NCBI GenBank assembly: GCA_032871835.1
Contig: CM065296.1
Coordinates: forward strand, 55,891,288 to 55,955,287
Reading direction: 5' to 3'
Length of the DNA stretch: 64,000 bases
Origin: Dipteronia dyeriana
Taxonomy: Eukaryota; Streptophyta; Magnoliopsida; Sapindales; Sapindaceae
Made by a program: the position numbers and the translations under genes. Positions 47,455 to 60,059 of this stretch are shown here, one piece after another. The notes under the pieces are model-generated. The model searched no databases. It was given only the letters and a program-made list of their open reading frames with translations, and was not told where the DNA came from. The number at the start of each line of letters is the position of its first letter. The first letter of the stretch is position 1.

Positions 47455-50400
47455 TGCTCAAAAAGTCCTCTACCTAGGGATAAAGCCTCCTCAAGTGATC
47501 TGCATTCCAGTTATGATCGATGAGCCGACCATCCATATCTTCAAGCTTGTATGTCCCCTTACGAACCACTAACTTCACCAAGTATGACCCTTCCTAGTTG
47601 GGTCATAAGATCCCATCCGACCTTTTCCAGGTGTTCAAGGTCACTTTCCTGAGAACCAGATCCTCTTCCTTAAAGTTTCGGGTTCTAACCTTTCTATTGA
47701 AATACCTAGCGATCTTGCTCTGGTAAATCGTCACTTTCTCAGTTACCCAGACATGTTTCTCTTCCAATAGATCTAGATTAGCTCGAAGCTTGACCTTGGT
47801 GCTTTCAGGTTTGAAGTGTTGTACCCTGAAGAAGGTTAGTTTATGCTCGATGGGAAGGACTGCTTTAACCCCGAAGGCTAAAGAATAAGGTGCCTCTCCG
47901 ATAGTTGTTCTCTTTGTAGTCCGGTATGCCTAGAGAACCTTAGGAAACTCCTCAGCCAATTTACCTTTCTTCTGCTGTAATTTCTTCTTCAACAGCTTCT
48001 TGATAGTCTTGTTGATGGATTCTGCCAACCCATTAGTCTGAGAGTGAGCTACTGAAGCGAACTTGAGGTCGATTCCCAAACCTTAACAAAAGTCTTTGAA
48101 TCGGGCATTGTCAAACTGCTTGCCTAGGTCAGCTACAATGATGAGAGGGGTCCCGAATCTACAAACCACGTTAGTTTTGATGAACCTCATTGTATTCTCT
48201 TCCAAGATTTGAGAGAGAGGCCCGGCCTCGACCCATCTTGTAAAATAGTCGATTTCCACGATAACATGTTTTCCTTGCCCAGGAGCAGTGAAAAACGGTC
48301 CGATTAGGTTGACCCCCTAAAAGTAAAGGGGTAGGGTTAACTGAGGGATGACAATCGCTCCTGTGGTAAGTGACTCAGGTTGGAGGTCCTCTAGCACAGT
48401 TCATAAGATTGTATAAAGCTCTTCACGTCTTGGTGAATAGTTGGCCAGTAATACCCCATACGGAGAACCTGGTATGCTACAGCTTCCCAACCAATGTGGT
48501 TCCCGCAGTCCCTAGAGTAAACCTCTTTCAACTCCCATTTGGCATCATCATGATGCAAACACCAAAGCAGAGGAAGGGACCTGCCTCTCCTGTAGAGGTA
48601 TCCATCCACCAGGCAGTATCGGACAAAGAGCTTTTTGATTTTTCGGGCTTGATCGGGCTCCTCAGGAAACTTTCCTTCTTGGAGATAAGCAACTATTGGA
48701 TCCATCCAGCAAGACTAGCGATTTAGGGGGCAAATTTCCTTACATATTGTTATGTTCGGTTGGGAGATCACCTGGAGGGGAACTCACAGTGGTAAGGTTT
48801 GGCCTACATTCGAGACTATCTTAGCTAGGACATATGCTCAATGATTCTGTTGTCGAGGCACCTGCTCGACCTTAAATCCTTTAAATTTATTTTTAAGTAA
48901 TTGGACTAGCTTCAGGTAGGTAACCATATTATCCCCTTTCGCCTGGTAAATCCCAGAAACCTAATTGACTACGAGTAATAAGTCAATTTTGACCTGTAGG
49001 TAGTTGGCCCCAAGCTCGATGACTGACTACATCCTGCTAGAAGGGCTATGTACTTTGCCTTATTGTTTGTGGCCTTAAATTCGAATCTGAAGCATGACAA
49101 CATTCGATCCTCTCTAGGTCTATTAGAACTATGCCAGCTCCTCCCCTAGTTTGCCCGGACTATCCATCTGGGTAGAGGATCCAAGACTTGTAACCTTCCT
49201 GCCAACTGTCTATCTTTTAAACCTTCTTAGGAGCTAAATTCGTTGTTGCGGAGGTCACTTGGCCTGAGATCGCTGAGAATTCTACCAAAGCCTAGGCTCT
49301 AATTGTGGTCATGGGTTTATACTTCAGATCAAATTGGGTGAGCTCCAAGGCCCATAAAACTAACCTCCTAGATACATCCGGCCTTTGCAAAAATTGGCGG
49401 AGAGGTTGGTCTATCACCACTGCTATTGAGTGAGCTAGATAATAAGGACGGAGCTTCCTCATCGAGGTCACCAAAGTATAGACGAGCTTCTCCAAGAGAG
49501 TATAATATTTCTCTGGCTTGGTTAGAGCATGACTCACGTAGTAGATAGGTCTTTGGACCCTATCGCCACATTCCTTGATCAAAGTTCCACTTACTGTAGT
49601 CTCTGAAACAGCCAAGTAGATTTGTAGCTCCTCTCCGGGAGTTGGCTTAAATAGTAATGGAGGGCTCGCCAGATATCTCTTTAGGGCTTGAAAAGCTTGC
49701 TTGCTCTCCTGATCCCACTTCATTTTTCTCCCTGCTTGATAGCTTTGAAGAAAATGAGGCACTTATTGGTGGAGCGAGAAATGAATATGTTGAGCATTGC
49801 TACCTACCCGGTCAAGACTTGTACCTATTTAAGTGATGTGGGGGATTCTAGGTCCAAGACAGCCTTGATCTTTTCTAGGTTGGCCTCTATACCTCTCTCA
49901 TGAACCATGAAGCCCAAAAACTTCCCCGCAGTTACCCCAAAAACACATTTGGAGGGGTTCAACGGCATATGGTTTTCCTTTAGGATTATAAAAATTTTAC
50001 GAAGGTCGTCTTGATGTCCTTCTACGGATTATGATTTTATGATCATGTCGTTGATGTACACCTCCATTTACCTTCATTTTGGGCCTGAAGAATCGGTTAA
50101 CTAGTCACTGGTATGTAGCCTCAACATTCTTAAGTCCAAACGGCATCACCTTATAGCAGTACAGACACTATCCGGTAATGAAACTGGTCTTATCCTGATC
50201 TGCTGGGTGTATCTTAATCTGATTGTACCCCGAGAACGCGTCCATAAAGCTTAGGAGCTTATTTCAGGATGTGGAGTCGACCAACTGATCAATCTTTGGC
50301 AAAGGAAAGCTGTCTTTTCGATATGTCCGGTTAAGGTCATTGTAGTCGACGCACATACGCCACTTCCCATTTACCTTTATGACCATGACCACGTTGGCAA

Positions 50401-51045
50401 TCCACTCAGGGTAGTGTGCCTCCCTAATGAAGCCTGCTCTGATCAGCTTGTCAGCTTCCTCCTGAACTGCAGTGTTTCTTTCGGTATTGAAGTGACATTG
50501 CTTCTGCTTGACGGCTTGAAGGTTTGATCCACTGCTAATCGATGAGCAACCAAAGATGGGGGATCCCGGGCATCTCATCATGACTCCAACCGAAGATATC
50601 TCTAAATTCTTAGAGAAGCCCGATCAAACTTTCTTTCACTCTCGGCGCAAGGGTAGCTCCGACCTTGACAACCTTGGATAGATCATCAGTCTTGGTGGGT
50701 ACCTATTCTAGCTTGTCTATAGGGTGACCCTAGACCCATTCCCTGCTCTGTTCTCCCTCCTTCAACATTAAGAATCTTTTGGATGATTGGGGGGGGGGGG
50801 GGGGGCTCCGTGTCCTCCAACATCATCCCGGGTGTTTTCATATCCTGGATCGTTGTAACTTGTACAAACTATTTTGCTAAAGCTGTCAGATTGGCAGATA
50901 CTGCATAGCACTTCCTGGCTGCTTGTTGGTCACCAAGCACCTCCCTTACCTTGTCCCTTATTGGAAACTTTAGGACGTTGTGGTAGATGGACAGGACTCC
51001 TTTCAAGGAAGATAATAATGGTCTTCCTAGTATTGCGTTTTAAGC
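47455..51045 (-). pseudogene. RT, RNase H pair and integrase of element C
   Basis: From right to left: RT (50581 to about 49880) with NVVMVIKVNGKWRMCVDYND and FPLPKIDQLVD, then a stop, then FMDAFSGYNQI; the catalytic YIDD region is frameshifted near 50065. RNase H 1 at 49762-49292 (intact ORF, KKYLASPPLLFKP-like start and YYVSHALTK). Second RNase H near 49180-48780 (LYPDG-stop-SGQTRGGAGIV). Integrase zinc domain at 48705-48391 (DCGNHIG, MGYYWPT), core at about 48390-47750 with stops, and C-terminal segment ending near 47460. It is the expected Tat domain order, but no piece is functional. Confidence 0.88.
50789..50805 (+). repeat. run of 17 G
   Basis: Homopolymer GATTG(16)CTCC within the region between protease and RT of element C. 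Length may be affected by sequencing error. Confidence 0.9.
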
Positions 51046-52490
51046 CTACGGGGTGTCAACCAGAATAAAGTCTGTCATAACATTTTGTTGGAGAAGTGCG
51101 GTTCCAGCGATCACTAGGAGGATATTCGATCCCACTAGAATGATCGAGTCCCCAGTGAATCCATACAGCAGGGTTATGCAACTATTGTAACACCATTGCT
51201 TCAATTTCAACTTCTCCAAGGTATCTTTAAAGAAGATGTCGATGCTGATGCATGTGTCGATGAGCACGTGGTGGACCACACAATTGGCAATCTATACCGT
51301 GATCACCATGGGATTGTCATGAGGCTGTAAGGTGTTGTATACATCCACCTCGGTCAAAATAATATGTGATGACTGAGAAGGGCTGGCCGGGCTCTGGCCG
51401 GTCTTGAAGATACCCAAACCTTCATTTACACAAGGAATCTTCCTCACATGGTTTTTTCTGGAATTGTTGGAGGTGCCAGCCAGAGTGGGCCCTCCGCTGA
51501 TAGTATGTATCACCTGGATTTGCTGCATCAGATCTGCTTGCTCCCCTTTTCTCTTCTCATCATGCTCGCAGATCTCAGCTTGTACTTCCCTTCTAGTCTG
51601 AATATTGTCCATGACCTGCTACAAGAACTCTATCAAACATCCTCCCCTTATCAGAGTATCGATCTAGTTGTGCAGGTTATAGCACTTTGAATTGTTGTGA
51701 CCCACGTCTTCATGGAAGTCGCTGTACTTGTACCGGTTCCTCCTATTAACTGGGACATTCATGGGTGCAGGCTTCTGTAGTAGCCCCTTATCCCGAATGA
51801 CGAGATAGATAGTTTCATAGGATGCATTTTAGGCGGTGTAGTGACCATACCCTTTCTCATCTCGCGTTACAGTGGCTACAGTCCTAGGAGGAGGCGAAAC
51901 TCGCGGAGGGGTTTGCCTTGTTGGATACCGTTCTTGCTTGGGTTGAGAAGCGGGGAAGTTGTATGTTGACCCATAGGGAGGTTTGTTATAGTTTTTCTAA
52001 GCTGGCTCAAGTTTGGGAGCTTCCTTATTCTGGCACTTCGTCGTTCTCATATCGTCGTTCTCATATCGTCATGCTCCATCTTGACCTTCAGTTATTCGTC
52101 AATTTCGGGTTGCTCTAGAGCCTGGTCATAGGCCTCTAGATAGGTCTCTGGAGGTCGATTGGCGAAGGATCGAAAAATCTTACCTGCCCAAAGGTTCCGC
52201 TGGAAGTTGGCAAGGGTCTCTTTCTCAAGGAAGACTCTTATCTGGATGACTTCCTTGTGGAAGCGTTCCACGTATGATCGGAGTGTCTCACCTCGCTTAT
52301 GGATCACATACTGCAGGTGTATGGGATCTTTTAGATGCGGTTTGACCTCTTGGAACTGTGAGCAGAAATCTGTTGATAGTTTTGTGAAAGAATCCATGCT
52401 ACTAACAGGCAGCTTCCTGAACCAAGTCTTTACGTAGTTAGTCAAGGTGGTAGGGAACATCCTGCTGTTGGAACCCCGCTCACTGGTCAC
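51046..52490 (-). pseudogene. gag C-terminal part and protease of element C
   Basis: 52490-52092 encodes the capsid-like gag block (MFPTTLTNYVKTWFRKLP, DSFTKL, HLKDPIHLQYV). Near 51690-51650 a zinc-knuckle-like HEDVGHNNSKCYNLHN is seen. 51279-51046 gives a protease remnant starting VHHVLIDTCISIDIFF, where the usual DTGSS has become DTCIS, so the active-site glycine is lost. Several stops lie between these parts. Confidence 0.8.
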
Positions 52491-52857
52491 GCAGCGGAAC
52501 TAGGTTTTAAAATTTTTATATACATATCATAATCTGTATCTGGGACCAATGAACTTGGGATCATAATTATTATTCGAAACTAATACATACAATATGTAAA
52601 CATAGGAAATTGTAATCAATAAAATTAGAAGAAAAAAATCATACCAACGTTTGGAGGCTTCTTCACTTTATAATACGCTCCAGCCTGAACCAATCTTACC
52701 AACGTTTGGAGGCTCCTTCACTTTACGATGTGCTCCTGTCTGAACCACTGGATCTTTCTCGTTATTTCCCGGGATCGGTCAGAAACTTGAATGGAGGATG
52801 TAGAGAGAACCAAAGAAACTCTTTCTTCTATGTGTTTCAAAAAAACACAAAGCATGA

Positions 52858-52897
<40 letters not shown>

Positions 52898-53167
52898 TTT
52901 GTTTCATTGCACACGAAGCACACATATGTTTTTTTTTATCTAGTTTCACGCCAAAAAAAAATTGTATCTAATACTATTTTTTTTCTTTTCTTTTTGTTTT
53001 TTGTGCCACCAACAAAAAAACAATCTCTATATATTCCCTGCACTTCCGTTTTTATATATATATATTATGTGTGTATCAAGTATTTGCATCCTATGTAAAT
53101 TATTCTCTTGCCTAATGTTTCATATGCACACACCAATTTGCATCCAATGCAATCTCTTGTGTTATTA

Positions 53168-53211
<44 letters not shown>

Positions 53212-54461
53212 TATCCTTTTCAAATGTATCTAATATATTAAAAGTGATAATAAGTATTTTAAATTTAAACTTAAATTCAAATACTTAGATAAATGATTTA
53301 GTAAAAATAAAATAATCCTATTATTTTATCTTTACCTAAATCCATATATCAACTAACACCCTCCAATTAATAGTTAATTCATAATTCATAATTATCAATA
53401 TAATTAAATAATCTAATTATTTAATTAATTTAACTATTAACATTCATTAATTAAATAATCTCATTAATTAAATAATCTCATTAATTAAATAATCTCATTA
53501 TTCAATTAATTCTCAAATAAACACGTGTCACTTTCGTAACACAACTAATTGGACAATCCAATTAGTTAATCGTGTTACCTAAATTGATCGAGCTAGCAAG
53601 GGGACCTAATGGACCCACAATATTTTGAGCTTCAATATTCCTCAGAATCATTAATTACACTCTTTAATTAATATTCCTTGATTATTAACTTCGGTGTTAT
53701 TTCACTAAAAACCCGAAGCTGCACACTCTCAACTGCAGATGCTTTTACACAGACCGATACTGATCGATGTCCATCGATATAGCTATTACATATGGTGTGA
53801 TCCTCCACAATAGTTCATAATTAGAGTTGGGTCATAATGTCCGTTATACCCCTCTAATTACATATATCCTTTAAGTATCGTTGATTCTCTAATGGATAAT
53901 AAATCCTTTTTCCTCACAGAATTAAGAAATCGCTCGTATTGTCCAAGCCCCGAATCAACCTTTAAGGGAACTACCATCTACTTCTCACAGGAATGAGTGG
54001 ATTCCACTATTGTGTACAAACCTTCCCAGCTTCAAGCCAAACCGCAATATCAATATACGGAGCATATTGATCGGGAACTTCATCCGACCTCACCCATGGT
54101 ATATCAAAGACCACGATCTAACCTGAAGAAGTCGTTAAGACACCCAGGATTAAGATCACCCACATATAGCCATCATTAGTTGATATATATGAATCCCATC
54201 GGTAAACGGATCTTGGTGAGAGATTCATATAGATCATGGCCCCAGTCTTATATGATCACATCATACAAGGTGCCTCCATTCCCATATCTCATATGAATGA
54301 TTCAGGATAGTACCATCGTACATTACGGAATGGAACGCAACTATAGATTAACCACAAATAAAGTACCCAGCTTTATTTGCTATCTATGGACTCTTTAGAT
54401 TGCATGTCTCTTACTGTATCCATCTGTATATGACCCTCATATACACAGTTCGAGATTACAT
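52466..54461. mobile_element. solo LTR (copia-like) nested in gag of element C
   Basis: Starts TGTTGGAACC and ends near GATTACA; it interrupts the gag frame, whose two halves resume at 52465 and 54462. The flanks CCTGC (left) and CCGGC (right, one base in) suggest a 5-bp duplication with one change. Very AT-rich, with (AT)n runs at 52864-52892 and 53172-53207. Its start resembles the LTR of copia element B in layout (TGT..GG... GCGGAA) but the sequences differ. Confidence 0.7.
53172..53207. repeat. (AT)n microsatellite
   Basis: About 18 AT units inside the solo LTR; a second run is at 52864-52892. Confidence 0.93.
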
Positions 54462-54868
54462 CCGGCAATCTAGGATTGTGAAGGGAGCATGCATCTCGCT
54501 CAAAGGATCCTTCTTGTCTTCCTTATTCTTTCCCTTCTTTATCTGTTGGATCTCTTTCTGTAGCTTTGCTAGCTGATCTCTCGAGCATTTGTTCATAGGT
54601 TTCTTTAAGTTGACCTCTGATTCCTCACCATCGGATTCCTCCAATGAACTGGCGATTTCCACCCAGTCTTCTCTATGAACGAGAGCTGCCCATGGTTTTG
54701 CTGGCTACATTCCTCTCTAGCCCGGGCTTCCATCATTTTGGCCACTAGGCGAGGAGCCTTTTGCTGCCCTCGGAGCAAGGCGTCTGCGGTAGATTTAACT
54801 TTCCCGGGCTGGTAATGTGATGGCCTGCTTGGAGCTAGGGGTATGGACCCTAGCCTATCCCGGATCAA
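54462..54868 (-). pseudogene. gag N-terminal part of element C
   Basis: 54868-54605 and 54662-54462 together encode a Lys/Glu-rich segment with LAKLQKEIQQIKKGKNKED followed by the start of the capsid-like block (DPLSEMHAPFTILDCR), where the solo LTR begins. The two parts are in different frames. Confidence 0.7.
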
Positions 54869-55283
54869 AAGTTGAAGCCCAACCCTATCACTGGCTGGCT
54901 CTATCGGAGGAGACCTTAACCGATCGAAGGTGGGTTACCTTGTTTCTAGCCTGCTCGGCTCTTTCTGAGTGTTGGGATTTGCTGGTTAAACCATGATGCC
55001 CTTAGAAAGCAGAAGAATGTGGATGTTTTCCACGAAGGCCGCCGCTTGTTGGTCGAGTGCGACCTGGCTTATCATAGGAGGGCCAGAAGCCCAAGCAACG
55101 GTTGGCTGGGCCAAAACTTGGCTGCGGTGTTCGAATTTCCCTCATTTCCTCGGTGCCTTTTATATTGATGCAACCGAAGGTTGTTCCAAAGCCTCGGGCT
55201 ATCCCTAAGAGGAGTGAAGCCTCGTAGCTTCTGTAAAATAACAAACATGTAACTGTTAATCTATTTAACGGGGTGTAGATTTT
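54869..55283 (-). other. leader of element C between primer site and gag
   Basis: No reading frame with gag similarity seen; open frames here look like chance. Confidence 0.5.
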
Positions 55284-55300
55284 TCCCACAGACGGCGTCA
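55284..55300 (-). promoter_or_regulatory. primer binding site of element C (tRNA-Arg type)
   Basis: Minus strand TGACGCCGTCTGTGGGA, five bases from the LTR end, one change away from the TGGCGCCGTCTGTGGG primer site known in Tat/Ogre elements. Confidence 0.85.
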
Positions 55301-55305
55301 GAAAG

Positions 55306-56466
55306 TGTTAACGAAAAATTTGCTCGAGGTAAGAAATTCTAGTAAACTCCCTCGGGACCACTACCACGGAGGAGGTGGACGGGGGTTGGTACCTATGGTA
55401 CCTGGATTGGTCGAACAAAGGTGGTGTTTAAATGTGAATACAATGAGAAGGAGCATTATTAAAAATCATGTATGTCGTGCAAAAAAACTCTCAAATACTC
55501 TTAATCTCACTAGGGAATAGTAGGATGGCAATCTCGTGCCTGTCGAATAGTAGAATACAACGATGGTCGTGTTCTGATTACAGAATTTAGGCTAAACTCA
55601 ACTCTTTCCATGTCTGTTTTTCTTCTCATCCCTCTGTCTCGTGCATACTTGGGCACATTTATACACACTCCCATTAGGTCAACTCCTGGTTCTCCTACCA
55701 TTATTTTCTTAACAAAATCTCCCCATTATCGGGGGGATCCTTTGTTTAAATGTTATTGATTTTGGCTTAATTATGACATCTAAAATATCTAGAATAGGGA
55801 TTAGTTTGTTTCCTCTTTGGACTCAATCACTTGCCCTGCACATACGCGATGATTTAATGTTTGTTGAAGTGTAGATATGATCCTTTATACCTTCAAGGTG
55901 TGACGTTCTATGGAGGTCGTCGAGCATGGTGTTTGCTCCCTGAAAGTGTGGGAGGGGTATATCTGTGTTCTGGTTTTGACACCAGGAGCTTGATCTGACA
56001 TTTCCAGATCCCTTAGAGCTTGAGATGGCCCTTTTGTGGGTTCTCTTTGGTGGTAGTGAAGCTGCGTGAGCTTCCTCTTATCTACCCTGTTAGGTCCGGA
56101 TCTTCCTTCGGTGAAGTGGAGCAATGTTGTAGTGCGAGCTTGGTGTCTGATAGGTCTTTCTATGAGCATGGAGAGAATGGCGGGCTTCTGGGGAGGTTGC
56201 GAGGCAATCTTGACCTTATGGAGCTTGGATCGTCATGCATCGGGATTTTCCTGAATTCTTGCTTCAGTATTAGGTGCTCAATCTGTTCGTGTCGGGCTCC
56301 ACCCTAGGTGTTTCCAGAGCTCATTGACTCTTTATCACATCTGCGGGGTGGCTCCACAGCTTGCCCCCAAGACCCACGGTTCCGTGATGGGTAATCTCGG
56401 GCTTGTATTCGGGCTAGTGGAGTGGAAAATTTCCCTTTTGTCCCTAGCAAAATTTGGCTATTAACA
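55306..56466 (-). repeat. 5' LTR of element C
   Basis: Pairs with 42358-43531. Ends TGTTAACG...TTAACA; TATA-like region at 55657-55663 (minus strand GTATAAATG). Confidence 0.93.
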
Positions 56467-56471
56467 CAAAT

Positions 56472-57197
56472 CTTTCTTAAAAAATGCTTTTAAAGTCATT
56501 TGTTTTTTCTTTGTACTGAAACCGAACTCAATCTGATCTTTATTTTTTTACAACTTATACATCATATTGATATTTTTTTTTCATTGGGATATTATCATTT
56601 TGGTCTCTATGGTTTGACCGATAATAACGTTTTTAACTATCTTTCCATTTTTCACTGGGTGGTCCTTATGTTTTAGAAATCTCATCAAATTGGTCCCAAC
56701 TGCTAGTCAAATTCAACGGATCCAAGGGTATTTTTGTCTTTAAACTATATATACTCCACGTGTCAACAAAAAAAATAGAAAATAAAAATTATATAAATTG
56801 AATAAAATTATAAAAATAGAAAAATCAAAAAATCAAAAAACAAATAAAAATCACACTAATAAAAAAAACTGATATTAACAAAATCAAATTAAAATTAAAA
56901 ATTAAAAACTAAAAAAACTAGATTAAAGATTAAATATTATTATGTTTTCCATCATCCACAAATCACCGATTTAAATAAGTTGAAATATATTTGAATTTAA
57001 ATTGTTTAAATTTAAATATACACAATATCTTAATTGGTAAATAAAATATAGATTTTTCTTTTTGTAAAAGATATCATCGGTTTTTAAGTTTCAAAAATAT
57101 ATATGGGATATATATTGTTTTGAAAACCGATTTAAAAAAACAGGCATCATTTGATTGGCTTTTGCATAAGATGCAATTTAAGTGTTCTTGAGATATT
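56472..57197. other. AT-rich spacer between elements C and D
   Basis: No gene. The stretch TTTGGTCTCTATGGTTTGAC and GGTGGTCCTTATGTTTTAG (56610-56680) resembles the ends of plant DNA transposons, but no inverted partner was found. Confidence 0.5.
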
Positions 57198-58245
57198 TGT
57201 TAACCGAAAATTCACTGTAGGTGAGGAATCTCCGTTAACACCCTCAGAACCACAACCTTGGTAGATTACCGTCGGGGTAGTTATCTTCAGTACCGAGACG
57301 TGAAAGATAGGTGAGATGAATGAAGGAGTGATGGTGGACTAAGTAATATTCTTTTATTTAACAATGCGGTGAATACTATGAGACAACAAATAATATAGTA
57401 GTGTGAGACTCTCAATCTCTATCTCTTTTGCTTAACTAATTGGAGGTGGCGAATTTGTATATGTCGATAAGTGGACACAACTCTCAATGGTGATGGCTAG
57501 ACTTCTCGCTGATTGTGGAATCAAGCAATAGCCCTTAAGGTTTCAGGATTCGTTTTTTTTTCTTCTTCTCTTTACAAGTCGACATTATCCCTATACTTAT
57601 ACACGAATGTTGCTAGGGTTTTTCCTTGGCGTACAAGCTGAAGATCACTGGATTGATCCGCTTTCCCTATTTGACGGGATTTTCTGTTTAATGTGTGCGT
57701 GTCCTTTTTGAACTCTTTCATTGTGACGGTGTATACGTGGAGCTTACTTATAGTTTGGGGAACAATTCAAACTCCTTTGTTAGTGGTGTGGCAAGGTACC
57801 TCGGAGTACAAGTCTACTAGTGAGGTATCATAAGGTACCATCCTGGTGAGGTATCCTAAGGTACGATCCTAGTGAGGTGGCGTTTGACCGATGGTGATGG
57901 CGAGGTACCTCGGGGTACCATTCTGGTAGTGAGGTGCTTAGTCGATCTCGTTAGAGCTTTGTAATCTTCTACAAGCTTTACGGACATCTTTCTTCCTGTT
58001 AGAAAGGTAGGATATATACCTCGATGGGATAACGGAACAGTGTCAAGGTACTTGGGTACCAATTGGTCCAAGGAATGTGTAGAATCTTCGTCTTGTTCTT
58101 ACAACGATGTCGAGGCTCCCAGGTTGTGTTAGACCCAGTATTTGGGGTAAACCATTGTGTCCAGTACCTATATGGTGTGTGGATATGCCTTATGGGCGGT
58201 GCTACCTAGGTGGAAAATTTCCCTTTATCGGAATGGTTGTTAACA
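57198..58245 (-). repeat. 3' LTR of element D
   Basis: Contains several GGTACC(T/A)(C/T) words in the middle (AGGTACCTCGGGGTACC near 57902) and ends TTGTTAACA before AAAGTCCCCTCTGAC. Confidence 0.85.
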
Positions 58246-58653
58246 AAAGTCCCCTCTGACTTGAACACCGGTGATTGCTTTGGGGTTAGAGTCAGATTTC
58301 CTATTTTGTTTGGGAATTTTTTGTTTTTGGCTAGTTACCAGGATCTGGGAGGAGATATCTCCATTAAATGCAACGGCCATGTGTCAAGCGAGGGGAAAAC
58401 TTCCCGTTTGAAAAAGGAGATGTTTTTTGGAGCTTTACGATTATCAAGGTGAAAATCTCACCTCTTTGATCACACTTCTGTCACCGGTTACTATTCCATT
58501 ACGTCTATTTAAACCCCGACCCTCATTCGTCTTCTCTATGCCTTCAAAACTCTTTCACACTTTCAAATTTCAAAAAATCCCAAATCTCTCTATCCATTTG
58601 GATTCTCTTTAGCTTTTTCCTCTCAACTCTCAGACCTCGAATCCGTTATTACA

Positions 58654-59214
58654 ATGGCGAACTCTGATCTTTACAATAACGAGAGATTGGTGAAGGGCGA
58701 CTCTCTGAGTCTCGCTGGTAGGAAACGAGCTCAGGAAGAAGATAGTGGAGAAAGCGATGCCCTTTCTTTACAACCACATCGTCGTTTCGGTTGGAACATT
58801 GCCATTGAGGTTGGCTTTTCAAAAAACCCAAATGCCCCGCTCGAGATAGCCGTAGGAGATTCTAAAGGGGAGTCAAGTGAAGTGGAAGCTGTAGGAGGTC
58901 GGGTTGAGGCCGTCACCGTCACCGTCACAGTAGGAGGGGTACTCACCCAACCGTATGATTTTAGAATCATCCCTGATTCCACCACCACCGTTGAATCGAT
59001 CAACTGTTTGAGGGAGAGATTCGACTTTACTCATAGTATCAATGTTACTGTTCCCCATAGGAATTAAATGTGTTCACTCCTCCGCAGTTGTATGTCCCAT
59101 CCACACTGCTGCTTTCGAAAGTGGGGTTAGGTTGCCTCTTCATCCTTCTCTCCGTAGGGCCCTTCATGCCCGACAGCTTACCCCCCTTCAACTAACACCT
59201 GGGTTTGGGAGGCA
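58654..59214 (+). pseudogene. antisense ORF start of element D, truncated
   Basis: Begins MANSDLYNNE at 58654; the frame continues to 59067 and includes TQPYDFRIIPDSTTTVES and RERFDFTHSINVTVP, matching the conserved block of the ORFs in elements A and C. After a frameshift near 59065 the next frame continues with ESGVRLPLHPSLRRALHA and LTPLQLTPGFGRHLV. The ORF is cut by the copia junction. Confidence 0.8.
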
Positions 59215-60059
59215 CCTGGTGTATCTTAATGGATTTAAGCATGGCCACATGAGAGAATGTTTTGTCATAATCGATACCTTCCTTCTGTGTGTAACCTTTA
59301 GCTACCAATCTAGCTTTAAAGGTTTCCACATTTCCATCCATTCCTCTTTTCCTCTTGTATACCCATTTGCATCCGATGAGTTTTAAACCTTTAGGCAAGT
59401 CTACAAGAGACCAGACTTTGTTTTTGAACATAGATTCAATTTTGGATTGTATTGCCTTTTGCCAATTGTGACAATCAACATATTCCATTGGTTCCTTGTA
59501 CGTATAAGGATCATTATCGTCCGGGAGATTCTCTATATATTCTCCTAGACTGATGTATCTCTCGGGTTGTCTATAAACCTCTTACTACGACGAGGTATGG
59601 TAGATTGTTGATCTTGTGTTGGTGCGGAACTTACTATTGGGCTAGATTGTTAAACCTCTTGTGGAATTGTATCTCCTGAAAGCTCATTCAGGACAATTAT
59701 ACTTTTAGGCACAAAATTATTTATATAATCCTCTTCCAGACATTTAGCATTTGTCAAAACAAATACTATAAGATCTGAAGGACTATAGAAATAATATCCT
59801 TTGGTTTCTTTTGGATACCCTACAAATATACATATTTATGATCGAGACTCCGTCTTTTCTGTCTTTCCTTTTAGCACTTGCACAAGACATCCAAATATCC
59901 TTAAATGTTGTAAATTAGGCTTTTGCCCGGTCCACAACTCATGCGGTATTTTAGGAGCCGACTTAGATGGTACATCGTTTAGAATATATATAGCAGTTTG
60001 TAAAGCATATCCCTAAACAGAATTAGGAAGCATTAAATAACTCTACATAAACCTAACAA
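59215..60059 (-). pseudogene. copia pol fragment: integrase C-terminus to start of RT
   Basis: Read on the minus strand from 60059: YLMLPNSV-GYALQTAIYIL, APKIPHELWTGQKPN and the FVGYPK segment (integrase end), a linker with the RRSKR-like and ERYISLGEYIE-like words, then MEYVDCHNWQKAIQSKIESM and LIGCKWVYKRKRG, KARLVAKGYTQKEGIDY (RT N-terminus). It ends at 59215 before the catalytic motif. Several stops. Its upstream end is the LTR of element E. Confidence 0.9.

Larger units (their letters stand above)
42358..56466 (-). mobile_element. Ty3/gypsy element C (Tat lineage), complete ends, decayed
   Basis: LTRs at 42358-43531 (3') and 55306-56466 (5'), target duplication CAAAT at 42353-42357 and 56467-56471. 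Read on the minus strand: 5' LTR, Arg-type primer site, gag (split by a solo LTR), protease, RT, two RNase H regions, integrase, tandem repeats, antisense ORF (which therefore runs on +), polypurine tract, 3' LTR. All ORFs have stops or frameshifts. The two LTRs differ visibly, so the insertion is not recent. Confidence 0.95.
57198..59214 (-). mobile_element. 3' end of Tat-type gypsy element D (aORF plus LTR)
   Basis: LTR at 57198-58245 (TGTTAACC...TTAACA), related to but distinct from the LTR of element C: the first 60 bases align, the middle does not. It is followed by the polypurine tract and the start of the antisense ORF. The element stops at about 59214, where copia sequence begins, so the pol and 5' LTR are lost. 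Confidence 0.85.
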
